Shown here one piece after another: positions 57,362-64,000 of a stretch of DNA of 64,000 bases. Numbering within the stretch: position 1 is the first letter of the stretch; each line of letters starts with the position of its first letter. Below the pieces are notes generated by a model. The model saw only the letters and a list, made by a program, of their open reading frames with translations, searched no databases and was not told where the DNA came from. The position numbers and the translations under genes are program-made. The DNA comes from an uncultured Eubacteriales bacterium (lineage in GTDB: Bacteria > Bacillota > Clostridia > Lachnospirales > Lachnospiraceae): positions 1-64,000 of the forward strand of contig OMWY01000009.1 in the NCBI GenBank assembly GCA_900314885.1. Reading direction: 5' to 3'.

Positions 57362-59155
57362 TCACTCACCTCCCTTTAATATTTCTTCCGGCACATTTCC
57401 GTACTGGTGATTAAATACCGTCTTATAATATCCATCTTCTTTTATTAATTCATCATGATTTCCGTGCTGGGCTATCCTTCCATCCTTAAGCACCAGTATC
57501 TGGTCGCAATCCTTCAGGGAAGAAATCCTCTGAGCGATAACAAAGACCGTCTCATGATTTAATTTTTTAAGGGCGTGCTGAATCTGAGTCTCAGTCTCCA
57601 TATCAACCGCGCTCGTCGTATCATCTAAGATAATTATAGACGGCTTCTTTAAAATAGCCCTCGCGAGAGCTATTCTCTGCTTCTGACCGCCTGAGAGGCC
57701 GATTCCCCTCTCTCCCACGACAGTGTTATAGCCCTCAGGCATTTCACGGATAAAGCCGTCGGCGTCAGCTATTTTCGCTGCCCATTCCACGTCCTCGAAT
57801 GAACAGTCCGGAGCGCCGTAGGCTATATTTCCTTCAATGGTATCGGAGAAAAGGAATACGTCCTGCATAGCCATGCCTATGCCGTCTCTAAGGGTGTGAA
57901 GCTCGAGCTCACGCACATCTGTGCCATCTACCAGCACCGCGCCGTCAGTCACATCATAAAAACGGCAGAGAAGGCTTACAATGGTGCTCTTGCCTGAGCC
58001 CGTGGCACCTAATATTCCTACGGTCTCACCCGGTTTAACATGGAATGAGACATCCCTTAGGACAGGCTCTCCGTCTACGACATAGGATACATTTTTAAAC
58101 TCAACCTCACCGCGAATTTTATCTGTGTTTTTAGGATATCGCGGAGTCATGATTGCAGGCTTTTCGGAAATGGTTCGGTATATTTTAACTACTGACGTGG
58201 TGAAACGCTGGTAATCATTTATGAGCCAGCCAAACATACGCAGCGGATTATTTAACATCCAGAGATAACTGTTAATCATTACCATATTTCCGAGAGTCAT
58301 ATAACCCTTCACGCACATGATACCGCCGACAAGCATCAGGACAACCGTAAGGAGGCCCGCAAGAACCTCAAATATAGGCACAAATTTCGTCCAGACCGCT
58401 GCCGCGCCAAGCTCGGCGTCACGATACTTTGCGTTTTCGCGATCGAACTTCTCTATCTCGTAGTCTTCCTTAGCGAATGCCCTGACGACACGATTACCGC
58501 TGATATTTTCCTGGGCGAGGGCATTTAAGACAGAAAACTGGTCGCGCACCGCCATGAACTTCGGCTTGATGCTCTTAGACTGAAGGTAGGTCATGAGGGC
58601 AGTAATCGGAAGCACCGTAATCATGGCAAGGCCTATACGCCAGTCGACAGAGAAAATCATCACGAGGGCGATCACGAAGAGCAGGGCATTTTCATAGACC
58701 TGATAGATTACAAATGCGACGAAGTGGCGGATGGCCATCATATCGCCGGTCTGTCGGCTCATGAGATCACCTGTACGGTTTCTGTTATAGAAGGCAAAGT
58801 CCTTCTGAAGGAGGCTCCTGTAAACGCCGTCACGCATATCATAGAGGGTGTCCTGGGAACAGGTCTCAAACATCCACAGGAAAATGAGCCTGATTACGGC
58901 CTGGGCAACAGTAACCAGAATCATCGCAATTAGCGCCTTCGGCAGTAGTGGGAGGCGGTCACTTATACCCTTACCGTTTCCGATAATATCGTCTACTATG
59001 TAGCCCGTTATTTTCGGATTAACGATTGCTAAAAGGCTTGTCACAGTAACAAGCACAAGGCCAACGCCTATCTTCCACCGGTACTTCGCGAGGTACCCGT
59101 AGAACCAGCGCATGGCATTTTTCCACTCATCCGGATTCTTCTTTCGTTCACTCAT
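57362..59155 (-). CDS. ABC exporter half-transporter, degenerate-site partner (BmrC-like)
   Basis: 597 residues from ATG 59155 (AGGAGGAAAGCAG ahead). Six-helix membrane domain, then Walker A LGATGSGKSTIVSLLCRFY (about 375), signature IGLSGGQKQRIALARAIL and Walker B IIILDDTTSAVD, where the usual catalytic Glu is Asp. That substitution is the mark of the catalytically weak half of heterodimeric exporters such as BmrCD or TM287/288. Also IIAQRISSL (Gln in place of the H-loop His). First gene of the pair. Confidence 0.94.
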   Translation of the reverse strand: MSERKKNPDEWKNAMRWFYGYLAKYRWKIGVGLVLVTVTSLLAIVNPKITGYIVDDIIGNGKGISDRLPLLPKALIAMILVTVAQAVIRLIFLWMFETCSQDTLYDMRDGVYRSLLQKDFAFYNRNRTGDLMSRQTGDMMAIRHFVAFVIYQVYENALLFVIALVMIFSVDWRIGLAMITVLPITALMTYLQSKSIKPKFMAVRDQFSVLNALAQENISGNRVVRAFAKEDYEIEKFDRENAKYRDAELGAAAVWTKFVPIFEVLAGLLTVVLMLVGGIMCVKGYMTLGNMVMINSYLWMLNNPLRMFGWLINDYQRFTTSVVKIYRTISEKPAIMTPRYPKNTDKIRGEVEFKNVSYVVDGEPVLRDVSFHVKPGETVGILGATGSGKSTIVSLLCRFYDVTDGAVLVDGTDVRELELHTLRDGIGMAMQDVFLFSDTIEGNIAYGAPDCSFEDVEWAAKIADADGFIREMPEGYNTVVGERGIGLSGGQKQRIALARAILKKPSIIILDDTTSAVDMETETQIQHALKKLNHETVFVIAQRISSLKDCDQILVLKDGRIAQHGNHDELIKEDGYYKTVFNHQYGNVPEEILKGGE

Positions 59156-59202
59156 CTGCTTTCCTCCTGTAAGGTAAGGTTTATAAAACAAAACCTCGCT
59201 TT

Positions 59203-59230
59203 ATTCTATCAGAATCTCAGAAACTTTCAA
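59203..59230 (-). promoter_or_regulatory. Probable exporter promoter
   Basis: On the minus strand TTGAAA (59225-59230), 16 bases, TAGAAT (59203-59208), about 48 bases before the ATG. Confidence 0.55.
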
Positions 59231-59445
59231 GGGGGTTTAAAAAATTTTAATCCGAAAAAATCAGACTTCTTTTATGGCGAAATTTGTCTTGTGTATTTTT
59301 AACAAACGTGTCAGCTTCGAATTAGTTATTTTGTGCATTATTCATAGTTTGTTCATAATTTGTCTCTAATTTGGTTAAATGCAGGTTAATTCCACGTAAT
59401 ATCTGTCTGATATAATTAGTGAAAAGTACCAAGAAAGGCAGGGTG

Positions 59446-59703
59446 ATGTATATGAGGAATGATTCTTTAGGAGCAAAATTATTAGCGATTGTCTGTTTCG
59501 CCGTAGCTTTTATCTGCGTTTATTTCGGATTTCCGGATGAACACGCCCAGTTCGGAACCATACCTGAGTTCGTATTAGAGGCATCTATGTACTCTATAGC
59601 GGTTATCATGATTATGTTTGGAAACAGGGCGGTAGGAGTCCATATTCCTGTTCTGGCTAAGAGATATAGAACAGAAAAGATTGTAAGAACAAGGCCGGCA
59701 TAA
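59446..59703 (+). CDS. Small two-helix membrane protein, unknown
   Basis: 85 residues from ATG 59446 (AAAGGCAGGG ahead; ATG 59452 possible). Two transmembrane helices, LLAIVCFAVAFICVYFGF and YSIAVIMIMFGNRAVGVHI, joined by an acidic loop, with a basic cytoplasmic tail RYRTEKIVRTRPA. TATAAT lies at 59411-59416 with a weak minus-35 box. Family not recognised. Confidence 0.65.
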   Translation: MYMRNDSLGAKLLAIVCFAVAFICVYFGFPDEHAQFGTIPEFVLEASMYSIAVIMIMFGNRAVGVHIPVLAKRYRTEKIVRTRPA

Positions 59704-59740
59704 TTCGAGATACCTATATGATAGATAGAATGAAGCAATA

Positions 59741-59783
59741 AGAATCCCTTAATCAGCGTATACTGCGCTGATTAAGGGATTCT
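59741..59783 (-). terminator. Terminator of tRNA-Ser(CGA)
   Basis: An 18-base perfect stem AGAATCCCTTAATCAGCG / CGCTGATTAAGGGATTCT with a seven-base loop, beginning eight bases beyond the tRNA; on the minus strand followed by TATTGCTTCATTCT. It may also stop the convergent small gene. Confidence 0.75.
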
Positions 59784-59791
59784 CTGATTAC

Positions 59792-59878
59792 GGAGCGGGT
59801 GGGATTCGAACCCACGAGCCCTGTTAGGGGCTACCCGATTTCGAGTCGGGGCCGTTATAACCACTTCGATACCGCTCC
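59792..59878 (-). tRNA. tRNA-Ser (anticodon CGA)
   Basis: 87-base class II tRNA. Acceptor GGAGCGG pairs with the 3' CCGCTCC, T arm GGGTTCGAATCCC, long variable arm, and anticodon loop CTCGAAA giving CGA. No encoded CCA follows. It has its own promoter, a repeat-containing leader and a terminator. Confidence 0.95.
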
Positions 59879-59895
59879 AATTCCGTGCCACCTTA

Positions 59896-59942
59896 GTCGT
59901 AGCCAACTCTCCCACAGCAAGCTGTGGGTTCCTCTCTACGAC
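59896..59942 (-). repeat. Dispersed GTCGTAG...CTACGAC hairpin repeat, copy 2, in pre-tRNA leader
   Basis: GTCGTAG and CTACGAC enclose CCAACTCT, CCCACAG-caag-CTGTGGG and TTCCTCT. It lies between the tRNA-Ser promoter and the mature tRNA, so it is transcribed as part of the tRNA precursor. Confidence 0.75.
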
Positions 59943-59963
59943 AATAGGCACTGTGACTTATCT

Positions 59964-59992
59964 ATTATACTCGCCGACGAAGCACTTGTCAA
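59964..59992 (-). promoter_or_regulatory. tRNA-Ser(CGA) promoter
   Basis: On the minus strand TTGACA (59987-59992), 17 bases, TATAAT (59964-59969). The minus-35 box overlaps the stop codon of the histidine kinase gene. Confidence 0.8.
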
Positions 59993-61557
59993 GTCTCTGT
60001 CGGAAAGATTTCGGCAAATTCGAAGGTGAATTGGGTGCCTTCGCCGACCTTGCTGGCGACTGAAATCGTGCCGCCGTGCTTCACGGCAATCTGGCGGGCT
60101 ATGGCAAGGCCTAGGCCTGAGCCCTTCGCGTTCTGGCGGAGCTTGCTCTTATAAAATTTGTCAAAGATATTAGGCAGCTCCTGGTCTGAGATGCCGACTC
60201 CGTGGTCACGGATTTTCGTTACAAGCTTCTTGTCACGGATCTCGTAAATGTCGCCGTCCATATCGTATTTCGTGCCGACAGGGTCACAATCCTTCGAGTG
60301 CGGCCTGCCATCCACTTCTTCGATTGATATGTCTATCTCCCCGCCTTCATTTGAAAACTTAACGGCATTGTCAATTATTACCATGAACATCTGCCTGATC
60401 CGGTCATAATCCCCGTACATCAGCAGGACATCCTTCGGGCATGAACGATTTACGGTGAGATTCTTCTGCTTTGCGAGAGCATTCGCTGAGCGGTCAATAT
60501 CGTCAAATACCTGGACGAGATTTATCGGCTCGCGTTCAATCTGAAAATCCGGGTTCTGCATTTTCGAAAGGACAAGAAGATCACCAACGAGACGCTCCAT
60601 GCTCTGCATTTCAGAAAGCATCTTGTCGTAATATTCCTGACGCGTTTCCTCATCGTCAACAACGCCATCAGCAAGGGTCTCGGTGTAAGCCCTTACAACG
60701 GTGATAGGGGTACGGAGCTCGTGTGAAACATTTGCAAAGAAATCAATTCGCATCTGGTCAAGCTTCTTACGCTGCTCTTCGGCCCGTTTCAGTCTCTCTG
60801 AAAGTATATCGATAGCCCTCGCAAGGTCACCAAGCTCCCCTTTACTCCTTATTCCGGTCTTCGCTGAGTAATCGCCTTCCGCAAGCTTAAGGGCCGTCTT
60901 CCTCATTTTCAAAATAGGCCTCGTGAGGCTTCTCGCAAAGAATATGGCAATAATTCCCGACACAAGCAGAGCTAATAAAGCGGACATCGTAACAGTCCTG
61001 ATTCCCTGCTGTAAAATGGCCTGCTCGGTCTCTTCCTTCTGGTTAAAGAGGACGGCTCCTACCACATCGCCCTTGACATTCTTTATGGGGGCGCCTGCAA
61101 ATACATAATTGCCCTCATAGGTCCTCGAATATTTCGCCGTGGACGCGGCTTTTCCGCTGTATATTTTACTGAGAAGCCCGGCAACCTCATTGCGCTGCGC
61201 CGATGACAGCGACACATTCGCGTAAGCGCTCTTCATGGGATTTGACGGATTGGAGATGATCCACACGTCATTTGCCTCGGTCTCCTCGAGCACTTCAAGA
61301 AATGATGGGTAGGTTATATAATCGTCATCCTGAACAAATTCCGATACCCTGTTTGCTATACGGCTCGCCTGCTTTTCAAGCTGACTCTTGTTACTGTTAG
61401 TAATTATCCTCGAAAACATCTGGATGAAGAGGATACCTGTAAGCAAGGCGAAAATTACCATGACCACAGCATAATTTCTGAACATCACGAACATCAGGCT
61501 GTGGTCATGGATTGCCACTTTTATCCTTTTAATTAAGGTTCTGTCACCGCTCTTCAT
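59989..61557 (-). CDS. Sensor histidine kinase
   Basis: 522 residues. First transmembrane helix (about 27-50, YAVVMVIFALLTGILFIQMF), an extracellular sensor of about 135 residues, second helix (about 190-210), HAMP (about 212-265), phosphoacceptor His in FFANVSHELRTPITVVRAYTE (about 277) and an HATPase domain with N box VIIDNAVKFSNEGG (about 400), G1 IRDHGVGISDQEL and G2 GSGLGLAIARQIA. Typical PhoR/VicK-like layout. Overlaps the response regulator gene by four bases. The signal is unknown. Confidence 0.94.
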   Translation of the reverse strand: MKSGDRTLIKRIKVAIHDHSLMFVMFRNYAVVMVIFALLTGILFIQMFSRIITNSNKSQLEKQASRIANRVSEFVQDDDYITYPSFLEVLEETEANDVWIISNPSNPMKSAYANVSLSSAQRNEVAGLLSKIYSGKAASTAKYSRTYEGNYVFAGAPIKNVKGDVVGAVLFNQKEETEQAILQQGIRTVTMSALLALLVSGIIAIFFARSLTRPILKMRKTALKLAEGDYSAKTGIRSKGELGDLARAIDILSERLKRAEEQRKKLDQMRIDFFANVSHELRTPITVVRAYTETLADGVVDDEETRQEYYDKMLSEMQSMERLVGDLLVLSKMQNPDFQIEREPINLVQVFDDIDRSANALAKQKNLTVNRSCPKDVLLMYGDYDRIRQMFMVIIDNAVKFSNEGGEIDISIEEVDGRPHSKDCDPVGTKYDMDGDIYEIRDKKLVTKIRDHGVGISDQELPNIFDKFYKSKLRQNAKGSGLGLAIARQIAVKHGGTISVASKVGEGTQFTFEFAEIFPTET

Positions 61558-62267
61558 TTGCCGGCGGCTCCTTCGTATTCAAATTTGTAACCGACGCCCC
61601 AGATGGTCTTGATGGCCCAGTTAGGGTGGTCGACCTTATCTATCTTCTGACGGAGCCTCTTGATATGGGAGTCAACGGTTCTTCCGTCACCGTAGTAATC
61701 GTAGCCCCAGAGGGTATCAAGGAGATTGTCTCTTGTAAACACCCTGTTCGGGTTGCCTGCCAATGTCCACATGGTCTCTATTTCCTTCTTCGTAAGGCGA
61801 ACCTTCTCACCTCCGATAGTGACCTGGTACTCATCGAGGTTGACTTCGAGGTTATCGATCTTAAGGACCTTGTCGCCGTTTGAGCTCTGCGTGCCCACAT
61901 TTCCACCATCTACACGGCGAAGTACTGCCCTCACGCGGGCCATAACCTCGCTGGGTGAAAATGGCTTGACGATATAGTCATCAGCTCCGATGTCAAGTCC
62001 CATAATTCTTTCAAAGTCTTCGCCGCGGGCCGTGACCAGGATAACAGGGCAGTTTGACTTAGACCTTATCTTGCGGCAGACTTCGTAGCCGTCTACCTTT
62101 GGCATCATAACGTCGAGAAGGACGCATACGGGTTCTTCTTTATCAAATAAATCGAGGGCTTGCTCGCCGTCGGAGGCTATGACGGGATCGTATCCTTCTT
62201 TCTTCGCGTAGGCAGCAAGTACCTTTGTAATATCTTCATTGTCATCAGCGATTAATATCTTAGACAT
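61554..62267 (-). CDS. OmpR-family response regulator
   Basis: 237 residues: receiver domain with acidic pair ADDNED, phosphoacceptor Asp in CVLLDVMMPKVDGYEV (about 54), Thr in LVTARGED and Lys in YIVKPFSPSEV (about 104); then a winged-helix effector (about 135-230: VRLTKKEIETMWTLAGNPNRVFTRDNLLDTLWGYDYYGDGRTVDSHIKRLRQKI cited in parts). First gene of the pair with the kinase. Upstream TTGAAA-17-TAAGAT is a possible promoter. Target genes are not evident here. Confidence 0.95.
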   Translation of the reverse strand: MSKILIADDNEDITKVLAAYAKKEGYDPVIASDGEQALDLFDKEEPVCVLLDVMMPKVDGYEVCRKIRSKSNCPVILVTARGEDFERIMGLDIGADDYIVKPFSPSEVMARVRAVLRRVDGGNVGTQSSNGDKVLKIDNLEVNLDEYQVTIGGEKVRLTKKEIETMWTLAGNPNRVFTRDNLLDTLWGYDYYGDGRTVDSHIKRLRQKIDKVDHPNWAIKTIWGVGYKFEYEGAAGK

Positions 62268-62429
62268 TCTGTATCCTCCTGCTTTATCTATGATTATCTT
62301 ATACGAAAATCGTGATTATTTCAAGTCAAAATGGACAACAATTTTTATCACTTTTGTAGCATTAGTGACTTAATCTTGACATAAAGCGGTGTTACAATAA
62401 AGGTGCTTAAAGACAGACGGAGGTGTCGT

Positions 62430-63077
62430 ATGAAAAATTTCATTAAAAAAGCGGCCCTGTCATGTCTGGTTCTTCTCACGGTCATGTTGTCACCTGCGCT
62501 GTTTGCGACAAAGGCATACGCCGGGGAGGTACTGACGACATCAAGTGCGAGTGAGCCAAAGTTGAACGTTACCGAACTGTCTTTGGTAACAGATGACAAC
62601 TTCACTCTTAAGGTGTTCAATATGGCAGAGACGCAGAAAGCGTCCTTCAAATCCAGTGATACCGATGTAGCAGGCGTCGATAAAACCGGAAAGGTCACTG
62701 CTAATAAGGTTGGTGAAGCTACCATCACCGTTACATTAAATGACAGCAAGTCAAAGGATGACCTTACCTTTAAGTGCAAGGTAACAGTCGGACCGCCGGC
62801 TATCAGTGTTAAGATCACGCTCAGTAACCTGACTCTTGAAGTCGGCAAACGTAAGACACTTCAGGTTATTTTGAAGCCTAATACAACCACTGAGCAGGCT
62901 GTATTTTCAAGCACAAATCCTGAAGTTGCTACAGTTAGTGCTACCGGTAAGGTAGTTGCCAAGTCTCCCGGCAAGACCTATATTATCGCGGAGATAGCTA
63001 ATGGCAAGTATGATGTCTGTACAGTGACGGTCGTTGAGACAGCGACCGGACCTGCGGTGTCAGTTGCCAGGAAATAA
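62430..63077 (+). CDS. Secreted Ig-like (Big_2) domain protein
   Basis: 215 residues from ATG 62430 (ACGGAGGTGTCGT ahead). Signal peptide KNFIKKAALSCLVLLTVMLSP with cleavage around AYA (about 31). Two bacterial Ig-like group 2 domains follow, each with the SSxxxVAxVxxTGKVxAxxxGxAxI pattern (TDVAGVDKTGKVTANKVGEATITV about 80-103; NPEVATVSATGKVVAKSPGKTYIIAEI about 170-196). No enzymatic or sortase motif. Probably a surface or adhesion-like structural protein. It is divergent from the two-component system, which might control it. Confidence 0.88.
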   Translation: MKNFIKKAALSCLVLLTVMLSPALFATKAYAGEVLTTSSASEPKLNVTELSLVTDDNFTLKVFNMAETQKASFKSSDTDVAGVDKTGKVTANKVGEATITVTLNDSKSKDDLTFKCKVTVGPPAISVKITLSNLTLEVGKRKTLQVILKPNTTTEQAVFSSTNPEVATVSATGKVVAKSPGKTYIIAEIANGKYDVCTVTVVETATGPAVSVARK

Positions 63078-63103
63078 AAAGACGGCTAACAAGCCGTCTT
63101 TTT
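63076..63103. terminator. Bidirectional terminator between Ig-like gene and rmlB
   Basis: AAAAAGACGGCT-aaca-AGCCGTCTTTTT; stem flanked by A and T runs serving both convergent genes. Confidence 0.9.
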
Positions 63104-63105
63104 AT

Positions 63106-64000
63106 TTATCTTGCGAATTTATGTTCGCGATCCTTGTACATGGTCTCGTAATACTTGTCGTAGGAGCCGTTCATGATGTGCTCCATCCATTCGTTATGAG
63201 ACAGGTACCAGTCTATGGTGTAAACAATTCCCTTAGCGAACGGAGTCTCAGGCTCCCAGCCAAGCTCATCATGGATCTTCGTCGGGTCTATAGCGTAACG
63301 CCTGTCATGGCCCGGTCTGTCAGTTACATGCTTGATTAAGTCCGTACTCTTGCCGGTCTTCTCAAGGATCATGGTCACAACTTCCATATTTGTCTTCTCA
63401 TTGTGACCACCTATGTTGTAAACCTCGCCAATCTTACCCTTCTCGAGAATCAGATCAATCGCGTGGCAGTGATCTTCCACGTACAGCCAGTCTCTGACAT
63501 TCTTTCCTTCCCCGTATACGGGAAGCTGCTTGTCATGCTCGGCGTTCCAGATCATAAGAGGAATAAGCTTCTCAGGGAACTGATAAGCGCCATAGTTATT
63601 TGAGCAGCGTGAAATGGTAACCGGCAGGTTGTATGTCCTATGGTATGCCTGGGTTATGAGGTCAGCGCTTGCCTTCGAAGCCGAATAAGGGCTTGAAGCG
63701 TGAAGCGGCGTCTTCTCGGTAAAGAAGAGGTCAGGTCTGTCAAGCGGCAGGTCGCCATAGACTTCATCGGTTGATACCTGGTGGAAACGAATATTTCCAT
63801 ACTTACGGCAGGCATCAAGAAGGACACCTGTTCCCATGATATTAGTATTCAGGAATTCATCCGGATAGAGAACAGAACGGTCTACGTGCGATTCAGCGGC
63901 AAAATTAATGACCTGATCAGGCTTCTCAGCCTCAAAGAGGTCATAGATAAACTTTCTGTCAGCTATATCACCCTTAACAAACTTAAGATTCTTATGCTCG
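63106..64000 (-). CDS. rmlB: dTDP-glucose 4,6-dehydratase (3' part; 5' end outside window)
   Basis: The frame is open to the right edge; about 297 C-terminal residues are present and roughly 40 N-terminal ones, including the NAD loop, lie outside. GDIADRKF, VINFAAESHVDRS, active-site STDEVYGDL (Thr-Asp-Glu), YSASKASADLI (Tyr-x3-Lys), SRCSNNYGAYQFPEKLIPLMI, YVEDHCHAI and RPGHDRRYAIDPTKI are all RmlB signatures. It makes dTDP-4-keto-6-deoxyglucose, the substrate of the RmlC and RmlD encoded near 26 kb. Confidence 0.96.
   Translation of the reverse strand, partial: EHKNLKFVKGDIADRKFIYDLFEAEKPDQVINFAAESHVDRSVLYPDEFLNTNIMGTGVLLDACRKYGNIRFHQVSTDEVYGDLPLDRPDLFFTEKTPLHASSPYSASKASADLITQAYHRTYNLPVTISRCSNNYGAYQFPEKLIPLMIWNAEHDKQLPVYGEGKNVRDWLYVEDHCHAIDLILEKGKIGEVYNIGGHNEKTNMEVVTMILEKTGKSTDLIKHVTDRPGHDRRYAIDPTKIHDELGWEPETPFAKGIVYTIDWYLSHNEWMEHIMNGSYDKYYETMYKDREHKFAR

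Noticed and set aside
62376..62398. Promoter TTGACA...TACAAT before the Ig-like gene
   Set aside because: The spacer is only 11 bases, too short for a sigma-A promoter, and no better-spaced pair was found.
62348..62848. 166-residue minus-strand frame
   Set aside because: Antisense to the signal peptide and first Ig-like domain of the secreted protein, which has a good ribosome site and clear domain pattern.
1..64000. CRISPR array
   Set aside because: No series of 25-40 base direct repeats with regular unique spacers was seen; the repeats present are isolated palindromes.

Overview
The window looks like chromosomal DNA from a Lachnospiraceae-type Firmicute, with Butyrivibrio and its relatives the closest guess. 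The evidence is AGGAGG-type ribosome binding sites, consensus TTGACA-17-TATAAT promoters, a fibrolytic arabinose/galactose gene set, a fermentative L-lactate dehydrogenase, and several small families I associate with that group. The species assignment is inference.

Layout. The left edge (1-350, minus strand) holds a near-perfect rRNA-type promoter and a hairpin-rich leader with a boxA-like motif; the 16S gene should start just outside the window. Two serine tRNAs and then a ten-gene minus-strand housekeeping run follow (hom-lysC-tex-tsaE-tsaB-rimI-rnz-unknown-tsaD-ispD, 674-10216). Next come a peptidase, a secreted PPC-repeat protein and a membrane GGDEF protein. From 13.9 to 34.4 kb lies a carbohydrate region: GH42 beta-galactosidase with a divergent LacI regulator, a degraded AT-rich island (IS200/IS605-like end, lipoprotein, WXG100-like protein, broken ORFs), a two-permease sugar ABC transporter with an AraR-like GntR/LacI repressor, rmlD-rmlC, an arabinofuranosidase operon (GH51, small Cys-rich protein, GH43) with a divergent ArsR-type regulator, and an extracellular endo-arabinanase. 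L-lactate dehydrogenase, a FliK-like protein and a MalY/PatB lyase follow. An amino-acid cluster (38.1-46.6 kb: ABC importer, PucR regulator, DDAH/ADI-like hydrolase, HisC-like aminotransferase, RocB-like M20 hydrolase) appears to form a catabolic unit. The right third holds UbiB kinase, phasin-like protein and DgkA, a LacI-sensor/GGDEF fusion, a P-type ATPase, gene remnants, an MFS transporter, a heterodimeric ABC exporter, a third serine tRNA, a two-component system, an Ig-like secreted protein and the 3' part of rmlB.

Regulatory logic visible in the sequence: TTGCGCAA palindromes control the GH42/LacI pair; TTTAGA-N4-TCTAAA palindromes are shared by the GH51 operon, its ArsR-type regulator and the distant endo-arabinanase; TTGTAC-containing sites lie at the sugar ABC promoter; and a terminator hairpin lies between the promoter and first gene of the amino-acid importer (possible attenuation).

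Most unusual items: a multi-branched, perfectly paired element between the sugar-binding protein and permease genes; at least three families of small dispersed hairpin repeats, one of which supplies the C-terminus of an ABC exporter; inverted repeats flanking the orphan FliK-like gene; and the remnant type VII-secretion-like island. I see no CRISPR array, prophage or intact transposase.
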